Assembly: GCA_021808105.1 (NCBI GenBank)
Contig: JAKBCC010000019.1
Span: 1-42,818, forward strand
Direction: 5' to 3'
DNA: 42,818 nucleotides
Source of the DNA: Planctomycetota bacterium
GTDB lineage: Bacteria > Planctomycetota > Phycisphaerae > WQYP01
The notes below the pieces were generated by a model. It made no database searches. It worked only from the letters and a program-made list of their open reading frames with translations, and was not told the origin of the DNA. Below, piece after piece: positions 32,827-40,699 of the stretch. Every line of letters starts with the position of its first letter. The first letter of the stretch is position 1. Position numbers and translations under genes: made by a program.

Positions 32827-33670
32827 GGCAGAACCCATCGGCCTGATTGCCGGACAGGGCACCTTGCCACTGGCGGTAGCCCGCGGGCTTAAAGCGGCGG
32901 GTCACCCGGTGATTTGCCTGGGTCTATCCGGCCAAAGCCGCGAGGAGGAACTTGCCGCGCAGTGTGACGTATTTCATCGGGTAGGATTAATTCGGCTGAA
33001 TCAATGGATTCGCGTGTTGCGGCGACACAGTGCCCGGCGGACGGTAATGGTTGGCCGAGTCGCCAAGGAAAGAATGTATGATCGCTTTCACATGTTGCGG
33101 TATATGCCCGACTGGCGTACGGCGCGGCTATGGCTGGTGCGGCTGCGGCATGATAAGCGCAGCGACCGCCTGCTGCGCGCTGTGGCGGATGAGCTGGCCA
33201 GCGGTGGAGTTGAAATAATGGACCCACTGCCCTACATCCCGGAATTGTTGGCTGCCAACGGCGTGATGACGCGCTGCCAACCCAGCGCGGACATTTTGGC
33301 CGATATCGATTTTGCCTGGCCGTTGCTGCGGCAAGTCAATACGCTGTTAATCGGCCAGAGTCTGGCGTGTAAAGACCGGGAAATCATCGCGGTAGAGGCC
33401 GTAGAAGGCACGGATCGCATGATTGAGCGCACCGGGGCATTGTGCAAACGCGGCGGATGGGTGCTGTGCAAGGCCAGTAATCCCAATCAGGATATGCGCT
33501 TTGACGTGCCGACCATCGGGCCGGCAACCATCGAACGTCTGAAGAAATTTGGTGCTGCGGCGGTGGTCGTGGAAACCGGGAGAACCATCATGCTGGAGAA
33601 GGCCGAATTATTAAAATTGGCCGATAAATTGGGCATGGTGGTGATCGGACGCACGGCGGGCGAGGGTTAA
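32813..33670 (+). CDS. lpxI: UDP-2,3-diacylglucosamine diphosphatase LpxI
   Basis: Lipid A pathway enzyme that hydrolyses UDP-2,3-diacylglucosamine to lipid X and UMP; it replaces LpxH in many bacteria. The 285-residue protein has the N-terminal Rossmann-like IGLIAGQGTLPLAVARGLKA, MVGRVAKERMYD, and the C-terminal catalytic DUF1009 domain with QSLACKDREIIAVEAVEGTD, LCKASNPNQDMRFDVPTIGP and VVVETGRTIMLEKAELL. The Asp of QDMRFDVP is the catalytically important position in characterised LpxI. ATG 32813 lies inside the end of hisD, so the two are probably co-translated. In planctomycetes the gene usually lies among other lpx genes; here it is alone with hisD. It supports a Gram-negative outer membrane with lipid A. 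Confidence 0.95.
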   Translation: MALAEAEPIGLIAGQGTLPLAVARGLKAAGHPVICLGLSGQSREEELAAQCDVFHRVGLIRLNQWIRVLRRHSARRTVMVGRVAKERMYDRFHMLRYMPDWRTARLWLVRLRHDKRSDRLLRAVADELASGGVEIMDPLPYIPELLAANGVMTRCQPSADILADIDFAWPLLRQVNTLLIGQSLACKDREIIAVEAVEGTDRMIERTGALCKRGGWVLCKASNPNQDMRFDVPTIGPATIERLKKFGAAAVVVETGRTIMLEKAELLKLADKLGMVVIGRTAGEG

Positions 33671-33753
33671 CCGGCAAAATTCACCAATCCGTCGCAGTTC
33701 GCCAACCAAAGTCAATTATCACCGCTTTTTTCACTGTTTTTATGGGCCGTCAT

Positions 33754-33781
33754 TTGACATATAGACGGGTATGACTAGTAT
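33754..33781 (+). promoter_or_regulatory. Sigma-70-type promoter before the kinase-fold gene
   Basis: A perfect TTGACA (33754-33759), a 16-base spacer and TAGTAT (33776-33781). The predicted start of transcription near 33788 lies after the in-frame ATG at 33771, which favours the ATG at 33822. Confidence 0.5.
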
Positions 33782-33821
33782 CATAATTGAGAAACCGCCT
33801 GTTGCTTTTGCGGTGAAAATC

Positions 33822-34862
33822 ATGAGCGAACGAGAAAAATTTGGAATTGAAGAACTCGCAGTCGTGCTGAGTCACTATGATATTGGTGTCATAAGCACGC
33901 TAAAAGAGTACGCTCGCGGGTCACGGAAAGCTCCAAAATTGCTGATTCGCTCTGAAAAGGGAGATTACCTGCTCAAACGCCGGGCACGCGGCAAAGATGA
34001 TCCGTTCAAGGTGGCATTTTGCCATGCGATTCAACTGTACCTGGCGGAAAAGCAATTTCCGTTGCCGCATCTGATTGGTACCAGGCATGATAATAATTCG
34101 ATGTTGCAGCTTTCCAGCACAATATACGAGCTTTTTGAGTACATTCGCGGAACGGGCTATGACAGCTCGCCGGAGGCCACTCAGGATTCCGGACGCATTC
34201 TGGCGCTTTATCACAAACTTCTGCGCAATTACCGGCCGGAATATGACCCGCCTACGGGGAGTTACCACAATTCGAAACATATCGGCAGCAGCATTGATCA
34301 GATTCCCAACACCATGAGCCGCAACAGGCAAGGGCATGGCAGCACAGCTGTGGTAACAGATACCCTGGACATATTGCGTACAGCGTATGTGGAGGCCGCG
34401 GCCAAAGTTAATGAAATCGGACTGATGGACTGGCCGCTGCAAATTGTGCACTGTGACTGGCATCCGGGAAATATGCTGTTTAGAAATCAAAAAGTCGTCG
34501 CGGTCATTGATTATGATTCCGCACGCATGCAGCAGCGCATTGTGGACCTGGCCAACGGGGTGCTGCAATTTTCAATTATTGGCGGTGGTGATGACCCAGC
34601 GACCTGGCCGGATCACGTGGATGAAGGCCGCTTTGAAAGATTCATGTACGGATATGATTCGGTGGATATGATAAGTGTGGCGGAATTACAGGCGGTACCG
34701 TGGCTGATGGTAGAAGCCATGGTCGCGGAAAGCGCGTTCCACATTGCGGCGACGGGATCATTTGGACGCATAGAGGGATCTGGATTCTTGAAAATGATTG
34801 AGAGGAAAGTAAAATGGGTACAGGACCATGCGGATCAACTGATGAAATTAATTCACAGTTAG
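33822..34862 (+). CDS. APH/CotS-like kinase-fold phosphotransferase
   Basis: 346-residue protein of the aminoglycoside phosphotransferase/homoserine kinase II/CotS fold. A substrate-binding N-lobe has KLLIRSEKGDYLLKRRARG (the Lys of LLKRRA being the likely ATP-contacting residue) and a hinge YELFEYIRGTGYD. The catalytic loop is HCDWHPGNMLF (H-x-D-x4-N) and the metal site is VIDYDSARMQ, in the DFG position. All key residues are kept, so it is probably active on a small molecule, which cannot be named. The frame opens at ATG 33771, but the promoter at 33754-33781 would place that codon outside the transcript; ATG 33822 (weak GGTGA site) is preferred. It is followed 252 bases later by an HTH gene. 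Confidence 0.8.
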   Translation: MSEREKFGIEELAVVLSHYDIGVISTLKEYARGSRKAPKLLIRSEKGDYLLKRRARGKDDPFKVAFCHAIQLYLAEKQFPLPHLIGTRHDNNSMLQLSSTIYELFEYIRGTGYDSSPEATQDSGRILALYHKLLRNYRPEYDPPTGSYHNSKHIGSSIDQIPNTMSRNRQGHGSTAVVTDTLDILRTAYVEAAAKVNEIGLMDWPLQIVHCDWHPGNMLFRNQKVVAVIDYDSARMQQRIVDLANGVLQFSIIGGGDDPATWPDHVDEGRFERFMYGYDSVDMISVAELQAVPWLMVEAMVAESAFHIAATGSFGRIEGSGFLKMIERKVKWVQDHADQLMKLIHS

Positions 34863-35114
34863 CCGTAAGATCCAGTCGCCATCTGAGGCGCGACACCAGT
34901 TCTTGGGTCCGCCACAGGTCGAAAAGTTCCGCGTTCACGGAGGAACCTCGGATACGAACGAAACGGGCTAAACGGCGGTTCTCAGAGGCCATCGTACGGA
35001 TGGGAAAGATTTCTGCATGTTGGATCAATCCGGCCAGCTCCGGCAATTGCCGGGAATGCGGTCGAAGCAAAAATATTCCGCACCATGGAAGCGGACGATA
35101 AAAAGGAGTTAGCC
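34863..35114. other. Gap without a supported gene
   Basis: 252 bases between the kinase-fold gene and the HTH gene. Open frames exist on both strands here (minus 34642-35139, plus 34814-35101), but neither has a ribosome site or protein-like composition, and the first overlaps the kinase gene. A short imperfect hairpin (GTTCC ... GGAAC near 34926-34946) is the only structure seen. Confidence 0.5.
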
Positions 35115-35444
35115 ATGAATGTGCTGATGCCTCAAACAAATTTAAGTGGAAATTATGCGTTGATTTGTGAACGACTTAAGCAGGTTCGCACGCAGGTCTG
35201 CGGCCGCCGCGGACAGTCGCGCTTCGCATTTTTGCTGGGGCTTTCACCGTCCACCTACAATTATTATGAGAAGGGCCGTGTCCCGCCCGTGGAAGTGCTG
35301 GATTTGGCCGCCAAAATATCCGGTGCGCCGCTGCTATGGCTGATTCGCGGTGAGCCGGCGGATTTCAGCACCACGACGTTGAATTTTATCGTGGGTGAAA
35401 TGCCGGAAAAGCAAACCGGCGAAACTAAAACCGATCCCGTTTAA
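35115..35444 (+). CDS. Small XRE-type helix-turn-helix protein
   Basis: 109 residues. Residues about 33-58 form a helix-turn-helix of the Cro/C1 (XRE) kind (QSRFAFLLGLSPSTYNYYEK, then GRVPPVEVL), preceded by a helix rich in basic residues (ERLKQVRTQVCGRRG). After the HTH, LAAKISGAPLLWLIRGEPAD is the usual end of the fold, and the last 25 residues are polar tail. It is a likely transcriptional regulator; its target is unknown, and nothing next to it looks like a phage or toxin partner. ATG 35115 follows AAGGAG at six bases; an ATG at 35085 is in frame but precedes that site. Confidence 0.8.
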   Translation: MNVLMPQTNLSGNYALICERLKQVRTQVCGRRGQSRFAFLLGLSPSTYNYYEKGRVPPVEVLDLAAKISGAPLLWLIRGEPADFSTTTLNFIVGEMPEKQTGETKTDPV

Positions 35445-35604
35445 AGGGATCCGAAGTTTTCGTGTTCTGGAGGTACGAGCAAGTTCGAACCGGATGTTCA
35501 GCGCATCATATTAATAACTGCGCGCCGCAGCGTGCAGATAGAGAGATGTTTCAGGCTGATCCTTTTTTTTCAAATAAAATTCGATGTTCACACCCGGAAA
35601 AGCG

Positions 35605-35666
35605 TATAATTCAGACTTGGATTTTGCCCGAGTACTGGCCGCGCGGGCACTCGGACAGGCTTCCGG
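35605..35666 (+). promoter_or_regulatory. Promoter plus hairpin leader before dsbD
   Basis: TATAAT at 35605-35610, then GCCCGAGT (35626-35633) able to pair with ACTCGGAC (35649-35656), followed by AGGCTTCCGG. The order, spacing (15 bases from -10 to the CCGAG arm) and 3' arm CTCGGACAGGCT match the element at 31375-31439. The lower stem is less perfect here. The start of dsbD is 34 bases after the element. Confidence 0.5.
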
Positions 35667-35699
35667 GCGGGCGAAGCCCTGTTTTGACAAAGGTATCTG

Positions 35700-37661
35700 A
35701 TGCACGATTATTCCGGGAAATCAGTTCGCCAACCCGTGGCTTTCGCGCTGCTCATAATCGCATCCTTGATTTTTATATTCGGAGCTACCTCCGCGCGGGC
35801 GCAGGTGGCGGGGTTCGGCTTTCTATCACCGCGCGTTGTGCAAACCACGATTCAAGCAACGCCCGAAAAGTTGCAGGCACCGGGAAAAGGCGTCTTGGAC
35901 ATTACCTGCACCGTCATACCGGGCTATCATCTGCAAAGTCACCACCCCTTTGATAAATTTCTGGTACCGGCGGAAGTTACCCTTTCTCCGGTAACGGGAT
36001 TTCACTTTGGAAAAATTACGTTTCCAAATGCTCGGACAATTCCGGCATCGGCTCAAATAACCAGTTTTGGCAAACTCTCGGTTTATGAAGGACAATTTGT
36101 CATCCACGTTCCATTTACCGTTTCTATCGAGGCACGCAATGCACGCAACGCTATCAACGCAGCATTTACATTTCAGGCCTGCAATGCCCAATCCTGCCTG
36201 CCCCCGCAAACGCTGAAACTTTCAACTTCCGTTACGATCTCCGGTGCGCAACAGCCCGCCGCCGGCGTGCACAAACCCGCCAAACCCATACAGGCCGGCC
36301 CAAGCCATAACACACCCGTTGCCGTTACTCATGTCACGCGACCGCAATCCAGTACCCAGACGACACTGGCGGCTATCCAGTCAACGCATTATCACGTTAA
36401 AACTGTTCATGAGCCGTTGTGGCGCTTGATATTATTTGCGCTGCTGGGCGGATTGATTCTTAATGTCATGCCGTGCGTGCTTCCGGTGATACCATTAAAA
36501 GTTCTGGCTATGGTGCAGCAGGCACAAGGCTCGCGCAAGATGGCGGTCATTCATGCCCTGGTATTTTCCGCGGGAATTATTAGTCTGTTTTTAATTCTTG
36601 CCGTCGTCATGGGTGTGTATCGGGCGGCCAGCGGACAAGCCCTGACCTATGGCATGCAGTATCAACACCCGATATTTTTAATTGCCATAGCGTTAATTGT
36701 TCTGGCATTGGCATTATCCATGCTGGGCGTGTGGACTATTCAAGCTCCCAACGCGTTATACGCCGTTGAAAGTAATCGTGGCGGACTGACCGGGGCCTTT
36801 GGCATGGGCTTGCTTGCGACGCTTCTGGCAACACCTTGCAGCGCCCCCTTTCTGGGCGTGATGCTGACGTGGGCATTGGTGCAGCCGACCGCCATCATCG
36901 TACTATTTTTTGTGCTCATCGGAGTGGGCATGGCGTGGCCGTATGTGCTGCTGGCGGCATTTCCATCCTGGCTTAGTCATGTCCCGCGTGCGGGGCGCTG
37001 GTCGGATATTGTCAAACAAGCGCTGGGGCTGGTGATGGTGGCGGTGGCGGTTTATCTGTTGTTAAGCACCGAAAACCATTCGCAAATTACAGCAGGATTT
37101 CTGCTGGCGATGATTCTGGCGATCGTCTGCTGGGGGTGGGGAACATTGCCGGATATTAATATGTCGAAGGTAAAAATCTGGGGTATCCGTCTGGGATTTG
37201 TAGCGGGCGGCATCCTCGCCGGTGGGTCCTATCTGGCGTGGGCCGGTGGAATTCATGCCACCAGAAGCGCGCGGACGGCACCGGTCCAATCGGGAAACGG
37301 GCAGGCATTTGCCGTAAATCGGTGGCAGGAATTTAACTGGGATGCTATGAATGCGGCCTTAAAGTCCGGGCATCCGGTCGTGGTGGATTTTACCGCTCCC
37401 TGGTGCATTAACTGCCGATTTGTCAAAGCCACCGTACTGGATGCACAAGCGGTGCGGCAGAAGATCAAACAAACCAGAGCGGTTCTCTTCAGTGCGGATA
37501 TTGATCAACCCATTCCCAAAGCGTTCTGGCTGAAACTGGGCGGCCGGGCAATACCGTATCTGGCCATTTTATCGCCGAAGCATCCGACAGTTCCGGCAAT
37601 TCTGCGGGATATTTACACGCAGCAGGCGGTCATGAATGATATTAAAGCAGCCGTCCGATAA
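35700..37661 (+). CDS. dsbD: Thiol:disulfide interchange protein DsbD
   Basis: 653-residue inner-membrane protein that carries electrons from cytoplasmic thioredoxin to periplasmic thiol-disulfide proteins. There are three domains: after a signal peptide (residues 12-35), an N-terminal alpha domain with the Cys pair in FQACNAQSCLPPQT; a central eight-helix DsbD part with Cys259 (NVMPCVLPVIPLKVL) and Cys380 (ATPCSAPFLGV); and a C-terminal thioredoxin-like gamma domain with Cys569-x-x-Cys572 (APWCINCRF) and cis-Pro619. All three redox pairs are present, so it should be functional. An unusually long Pro/His/Gln-rich linker joins alpha to the membrane part (about 190-235). ATG 35700 follows AAAGG. 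A downstream exported protein may belong to the same transcript. Confidence 0.95.
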   Translation: MHDYSGKSVRQPVAFALLIIASLIFIFGATSARAQVAGFGFLSPRVVQTTIQATPEKLQAPGKGVLDITCTVIPGYHLQSHHPFDKFLVPAEVTLSPVTGFHFGKITFPNARTIPASAQITSFGKLSVYEGQFVIHVPFTVSIEARNARNAINAAFTFQACNAQSCLPPQTLKLSTSVTISGAQQPAAGVHKPAKPIQAGPSHNTPVAVTHVTRPQSSTQTTLAAIQSTHYHVKTVHEPLWRLILFALLGGLILNVMPCVLPVIPLKVLAMVQQAQGSRKMAVIHALVFSAGIISLFLILAVVMGVYRAASGQALTYGMQYQHPIFLIAIALIVLALALSMLGVWTIQAPNALYAVESNRGGLTGAFGMGLLATLLATPCSAPFLGVMLTWALVQPTAIIVLFFVLIGVGMAWPYVLLAAFPSWLSHVPRAGRWSDIVKQALGLVMVAVAVYLLLSTENHSQITAGFLLAMILAIVCWGWGTLPDINMSKVKIWGIRLGFVAGGILAGGSYLAWAGGIHATRSARTAPVQSGNGQAFAVNRWQEFNWDAMNAALKSGHPVVVDFTAPWCINCRFVKATVLDAQAVRQKIKQTRAVLFSADIDQPIPKAFWLKLGGRAIPYLAILSPKHPTVPAILRDIYTQQAVMNDIKAAVR

Positions 37662-37765
37662 GTCCGACGGCACAAAATTGAATCATTTGTCCGGTTGATT
37701 CGTTTGGCATCTGGTGCCAGGGCAAGCCTGCAACTTGCGATTGACACCGCACCGGGATACTGCCG

Positions 37766-39847
37766 ATGATGAAGGGCAGTGAAATTCCTGCGTTGGAAAC
37801 GGAAAGGCAGGCCTTGAATTTGAAGTATAAACAAATCTGGATGACTCTTATCTTAGCACTGTGTATCGCGCCTGGATTATCGCGCGGCAGCACGCTGGGG
37901 ACGGGCTGGACCTACCGGCGTGTGTTACGCGTCAATTTATTTCCAACCTCAGCACCGGGTAAGAATCTGGCCTGGGCACAATTCTATACAAATAGTGCGC
38001 GACTTCCCGATGGCCGGGATTTGCGCGTGACCACCGCATCGGGAACCCTATTGCCCATGCGCATACTGCGCGTATCATACAAAGATGATCTGGTGCGCTT
38101 GGCTTTTCAGGAGCCGGCGGCGGGGGAATATTTTGTATGGTGGGGTAACAAGCATCCCGGAGCGGCACCTCCGGCTTTGAAAATTGACCGTGGAATATTT
38201 CTGCGGGTGTATCCGCTGGTGCAAGGCCCGCGTCGCAACTGGCGACAAATGCGGCGGCACTTTAAGCAGGCGACGTGCTTTGCGTCTATGTTTGTGCCGG
38301 AAATGTTCATGGGCTACGACCCCACCGGATGGAATCGGCAGGACATGATGTTGTACCGGGCCACCCTGCACATTACCAGCGCCGGCAACTATACCTTTGC
38401 GTTTGATGTGGCGGATGTGGGATTTTTGAATCTTAACGGAAAAAATCTGCTGACAAAAACCCGCCCGGGCGGCATGATGGGACGGGTACGGTTCAAGCAC
38501 ACTGTCCACCTGAAACCGGGATGGTACCCGATGACGGTAGGTGAATTGCACCTGTGGTGGCTGGCGGGACTATCGGTAGACTGGAAACCGCCCGGATCAG
38601 CGCAATACGCTCCGATTCCGCCGGCGGCATTTGCACCGGCCAATCAGGCTTCGGTCGGGGCGCTGCAGAAAGTCGGCGGTGGATATGCGGCAGACTTCTC
38701 TATTAAACCACAGTCGCAATTATTTGTTCCACCAGATAATTATCTTCAGCGTTACACCTTTTCCGCCCGCGTACCTGCAACATTTGCGCCGGGCGTGAAT
38801 TGGACATTTTCCGACGGCCAGACCGCCCACGGCCTGCAGGTAGACCATGAGTTTTTGGCCCCCGGCGTCTACACGGTGCGCGAGACGGTAAAACAGGCAG
38901 GCAACACCTTTATCGCAAACCGCCGCATATTGGTACGCACGGAAATATTTTCAAAATTTCCCTATCCCCCCGTGGACCCCTCAGGCGTGGTGGCGGATAT
39001 TATTGATAATTACAATCTGAAAACCCTTTCCGGCCGACAACTTTTCCGCGGCATCATGTTTTATCATCATTACCGGAATCTCCGCGGCTTGCGTGCGTGG
39101 GGGCTGGCATGGGCGATTTCAACCGATGAGCAAAATCCGCAAGCCGTCGTCAATACCGCGGACATGCTGGTTCGCCGACAGTTGGAGAAAGGCCAATTCC
39201 GACAGGCTGGGAATATTTATCTGCTGGCTTCGCGAAAACATATTGACGCCATGACCCAGGCCCATCTGCTGCTGCATTACGCGGTAACCGCCTGCAATTA
39301 TACGTCTACAGCGCCAGAGGTGCTCCGGAACCTGCAAAGTTGGAAGGCGGGTCACACCCATTTGTCCAAGCCGGCTGCCCATGATATTGATGCCGCCCTG
39401 GCCTACGCGGAAATCGCCAACGGTAACGGCGCCGCCGCCGCTCGATACGTCACACAGGCCGGTGACGTAACGCCCATGGCCTATAGCGCCCAGGAGATTC
39501 GGCAAGGCGTGCTGGCGCGCAATGTGGAAAGTTATATTGACAGCCGGCATTACCGCACCGCCGACCATCTGCTGGACCAATGGGAACTGCAATTCCCGCG
39601 GGCGATTATCAAAGGCTATACGCGGCTGCTGCGCGTCAAACTGATGATGGCACAGGATCATTTTCTAAATGCCGCAAGCATTGCCGTGCAATATGTTAAT
39701 AGCGAACCAAAATCATTTTATGCCGCGAAGTTACTGTATCGCGGCAGTGAAGCATATAAAAATGCAGCGAAGATCAATCGCTCTGAACTTCTGCTGGCGC
39801 GGCTGAAAAAGGATTATCCTGAATCTCCGTATGCCTATAAAAACTGA
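37766..39847 (+). CDS. Large exported protein with PA14-, PKD- and TPR-like parts
   Basis: Up to 693 residues. A hydrophobic segment (MTLILALCIAPGLSRGS, about 26-42) looks like a signal peptide. Residues about 45-150 resemble a DUF2341-type beta domain (YRRVLRVNLFP, GEYFVWWGNKHPG). Residues about 150-275 are PA14-like (YRATLHITSAGNYTFAFD, VADVGFLNLNGK, KPGWYPMTVGELH). Residues about 325-395 look like a PKD domain (NWTFSDGQTAHGLQVDHEF, GVYTVRETV). From 430 to the end lie helical pairs of TPR type (MLVRRQLEKGQFRQAGNIYL, HLLDQWELQFP). The domains suggest a sugar-binding, surface- or periplasm-located scaffold. The start is uncertain: ATG 37766 gives a long n-region; a TTG near 37815 is an alternative. 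It is 104 bases after dsbD. No known function. Confidence 0.75.
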   Translation: MMKGSEIPALETERQALNLKYKQIWMTLILALCIAPGLSRGSTLGTGWTYRRVLRVNLFPTSAPGKNLAWAQFYTNSARLPDGRDLRVTTASGTLLPMRILRVSYKDDLVRLAFQEPAAGEYFVWWGNKHPGAAPPALKIDRGIFLRVYPLVQGPRRNWRQMRRHFKQATCFASMFVPEMFMGYDPTGWNRQDMMLYRATLHITSAGNYTFAFDVADVGFLNLNGKNLLTKTRPGGMMGRVRFKHTVHLKPGWYPMTVGELHLWWLAGLSVDWKPPGSAQYAPIPPAAFAPANQASVGALQKVGGGYAADFSIKPQSQLFVPPDNYLQRYTFSARVPATFAPGVNWTFSDGQTAHGLQVDHEFLAPGVYTVRETVKQAGNTFIANRRILVRTEIFSKFPYPPVDPSGVVADIIDNYNLKTLSGRQLFRGIMFYHHYRNLRGLRAWGLAWAISTDEQNPQAVVNTADMLVRRQLEKGQFRQAGNIYLLASRKHIDAMTQAHLLLHYAVTACNYTSTAPEVLRNLQSWKAGHTHLSKPAAHDIDAALAYAEIANGNGAAAARYVTQAGDVTPMAYSAQEIRQGVLARNVESYIDSRHYRTADHLLDQWELQFPRAIIKGYTRLLRVKLMMAQDHFLNAASIAVQYVNSEPKSFYAAKLLYRGSEAYKNAAKINRSELLLARLKKDYPESPYAYKN

Positions 39848-39851
39848 TGTT

Positions 39852-40538
39852 CTATCGCCCTTTAAAGAATTGCAGATCGGCGTGGCGCGGATACATTTTT
39901 CGCACGGACCGGAATGCCACATACGGGGTTACGCCATCACAGAGCATTTTTTTATAAAACAATTGGCTTACCAGCGCCGCATCCGCCCAGCGTATTTCAC
40001 GCCGCGGACTGATAAAAGCTGCTGCGCCGGTACCGCGTACAAACGCTTCACCAAAAGTCTCATTTCCAGTAAGGCAACTGGAGGAAAAGACCACCTTTCC
40101 CGTAAGATCACCAGCCAGGGTAATAAGCTCATCAATATCCACATCTTCCAACTGCAAAACAAGTTTACGCTTCAAGCCGTGCATGGAAAAATGAATGTGC
40201 CGGCTGCTGGACATGCGGGCCAGTTTTAAAAAATGGCCGAGTTCTAATTTGGTGCGTATGAACGAATACAAAGGCTTGGCTCCAATCATGCGGAGAAATT
40301 CCCCCAACAGTCGGCCCTCGGACCAATGTTTTTCGGTTGGGTTTCGCGAAACGGATTCAATGACCACGATTTTGTTGGACGGTTGCAGGCGACGTGCTGG
40401 CATTCGACCGGTCTCACCATCTACATACGTGAAATAGGCGGTACCGTTGGACAGGAAGGTGACGCGGGCTGGAAACAGCCTTTCATTTTGCCAGGGGGCG
40501 TATATGCGGTCGCCAATATGGTAGGGATTTGCCGTCAC
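39852..40538 (-). CDS. Tudor/SH3-like plus CHAT/caspase-like protein
   Basis: 228 residues. Residues 5-54 form a small beta-barrel-like segment similar to Tudor/agenet domains (YHIGDRIYAPWQNERLFPAR, TYVDGETGRMPARRLQP). Residues 56-220 have the layout of a CHAT/caspase-fold protease: a strand KIVVIESVS, then His120-Gly121 in HIHFSMHG, then Cys155 in KVVFSSSCLTG after a hydrophobic strand, then GEAFVRGTGAAAFIS and an Ala-rich helix. The likely dyad is His120/Cys155. The start is GTG 40538, which has GGAGG seven bases before it, with TATAAT a further 15 bases upstream; the ATG at 40565 would overlap that -10 box. CHAT proteins act in protein cleavage and cell-death-type defence, but no partner is adjacent. 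The fold is inferred by eye. Confidence 0.65.
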   Translation of the reverse strand: MTANPYHIGDRIYAPWQNERLFPARVTFLSNGTAYFTYVDGETGRMPARRLQPSNKIVVIESVSRNPTEKHWSEGRLLGEFLRMIGAKPLYSFIRTKLELGHFLKLARMSSSRHIHFSMHGLKRKLVLQLEDVDIDELITLAGDLTGKVVFSSSCLTGNETFGEAFVRGTGAAAFISPRREIRWADAALVSQLFYKKMLCDGVTPYVAFRSVRKMYPRHADLQFFKGR

Positions 40539-40563
40539 CCGAAACCTCCAGTCACAAAGGTCC

Positions 40564-40569
40564 ATTATA
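40564..40569 (-). promoter_or_regulatory. -10 element of the CHAT-like gene
   Basis: A perfect TATAAT on the minus strand, about 25 bases before the chosen GTG start; no clear -35 at 16-18 bases. Confidence 0.4.
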
Positions 40570-40648
40570 CCCGATGCGCCGCCGTCTTTCGGAATAGCCC
40601 AAACTCAAATTAAGTGGAATAGTTATAGGACGTAAAAATTGACCTATC

Positions 40649-40667
40649 TCGGTCGTCACAAGACCGA
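40649..40667 (-). terminator. Weak hairpin after the desaturase gene
   Basis: A 6-bp stem (TCGGTC with GACCGA, 7-base loop) followed on the minus strand, after about nine bases, by five T. Distance and stem are poor for a classical terminator. Confidence 0.3.
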
Positions 40668-40699
40668 TACTACGCAGTTTCATATAGTAATATTCGTCT

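Noticed and set aside
34642-35139. 165-codon minus-strand ORF covering the gap after the kinase-fold gene
   Set aside because: It overlaps the 3' end of a well supported gene by more than 200 bases, lacks a ribosome site and does not look like a protein family.
35478-35500. GTTCGAACC, resembling a tRNA T-loop
   Set aside because: No acceptor stem, D-arm or anticodon arm can be placed around it.
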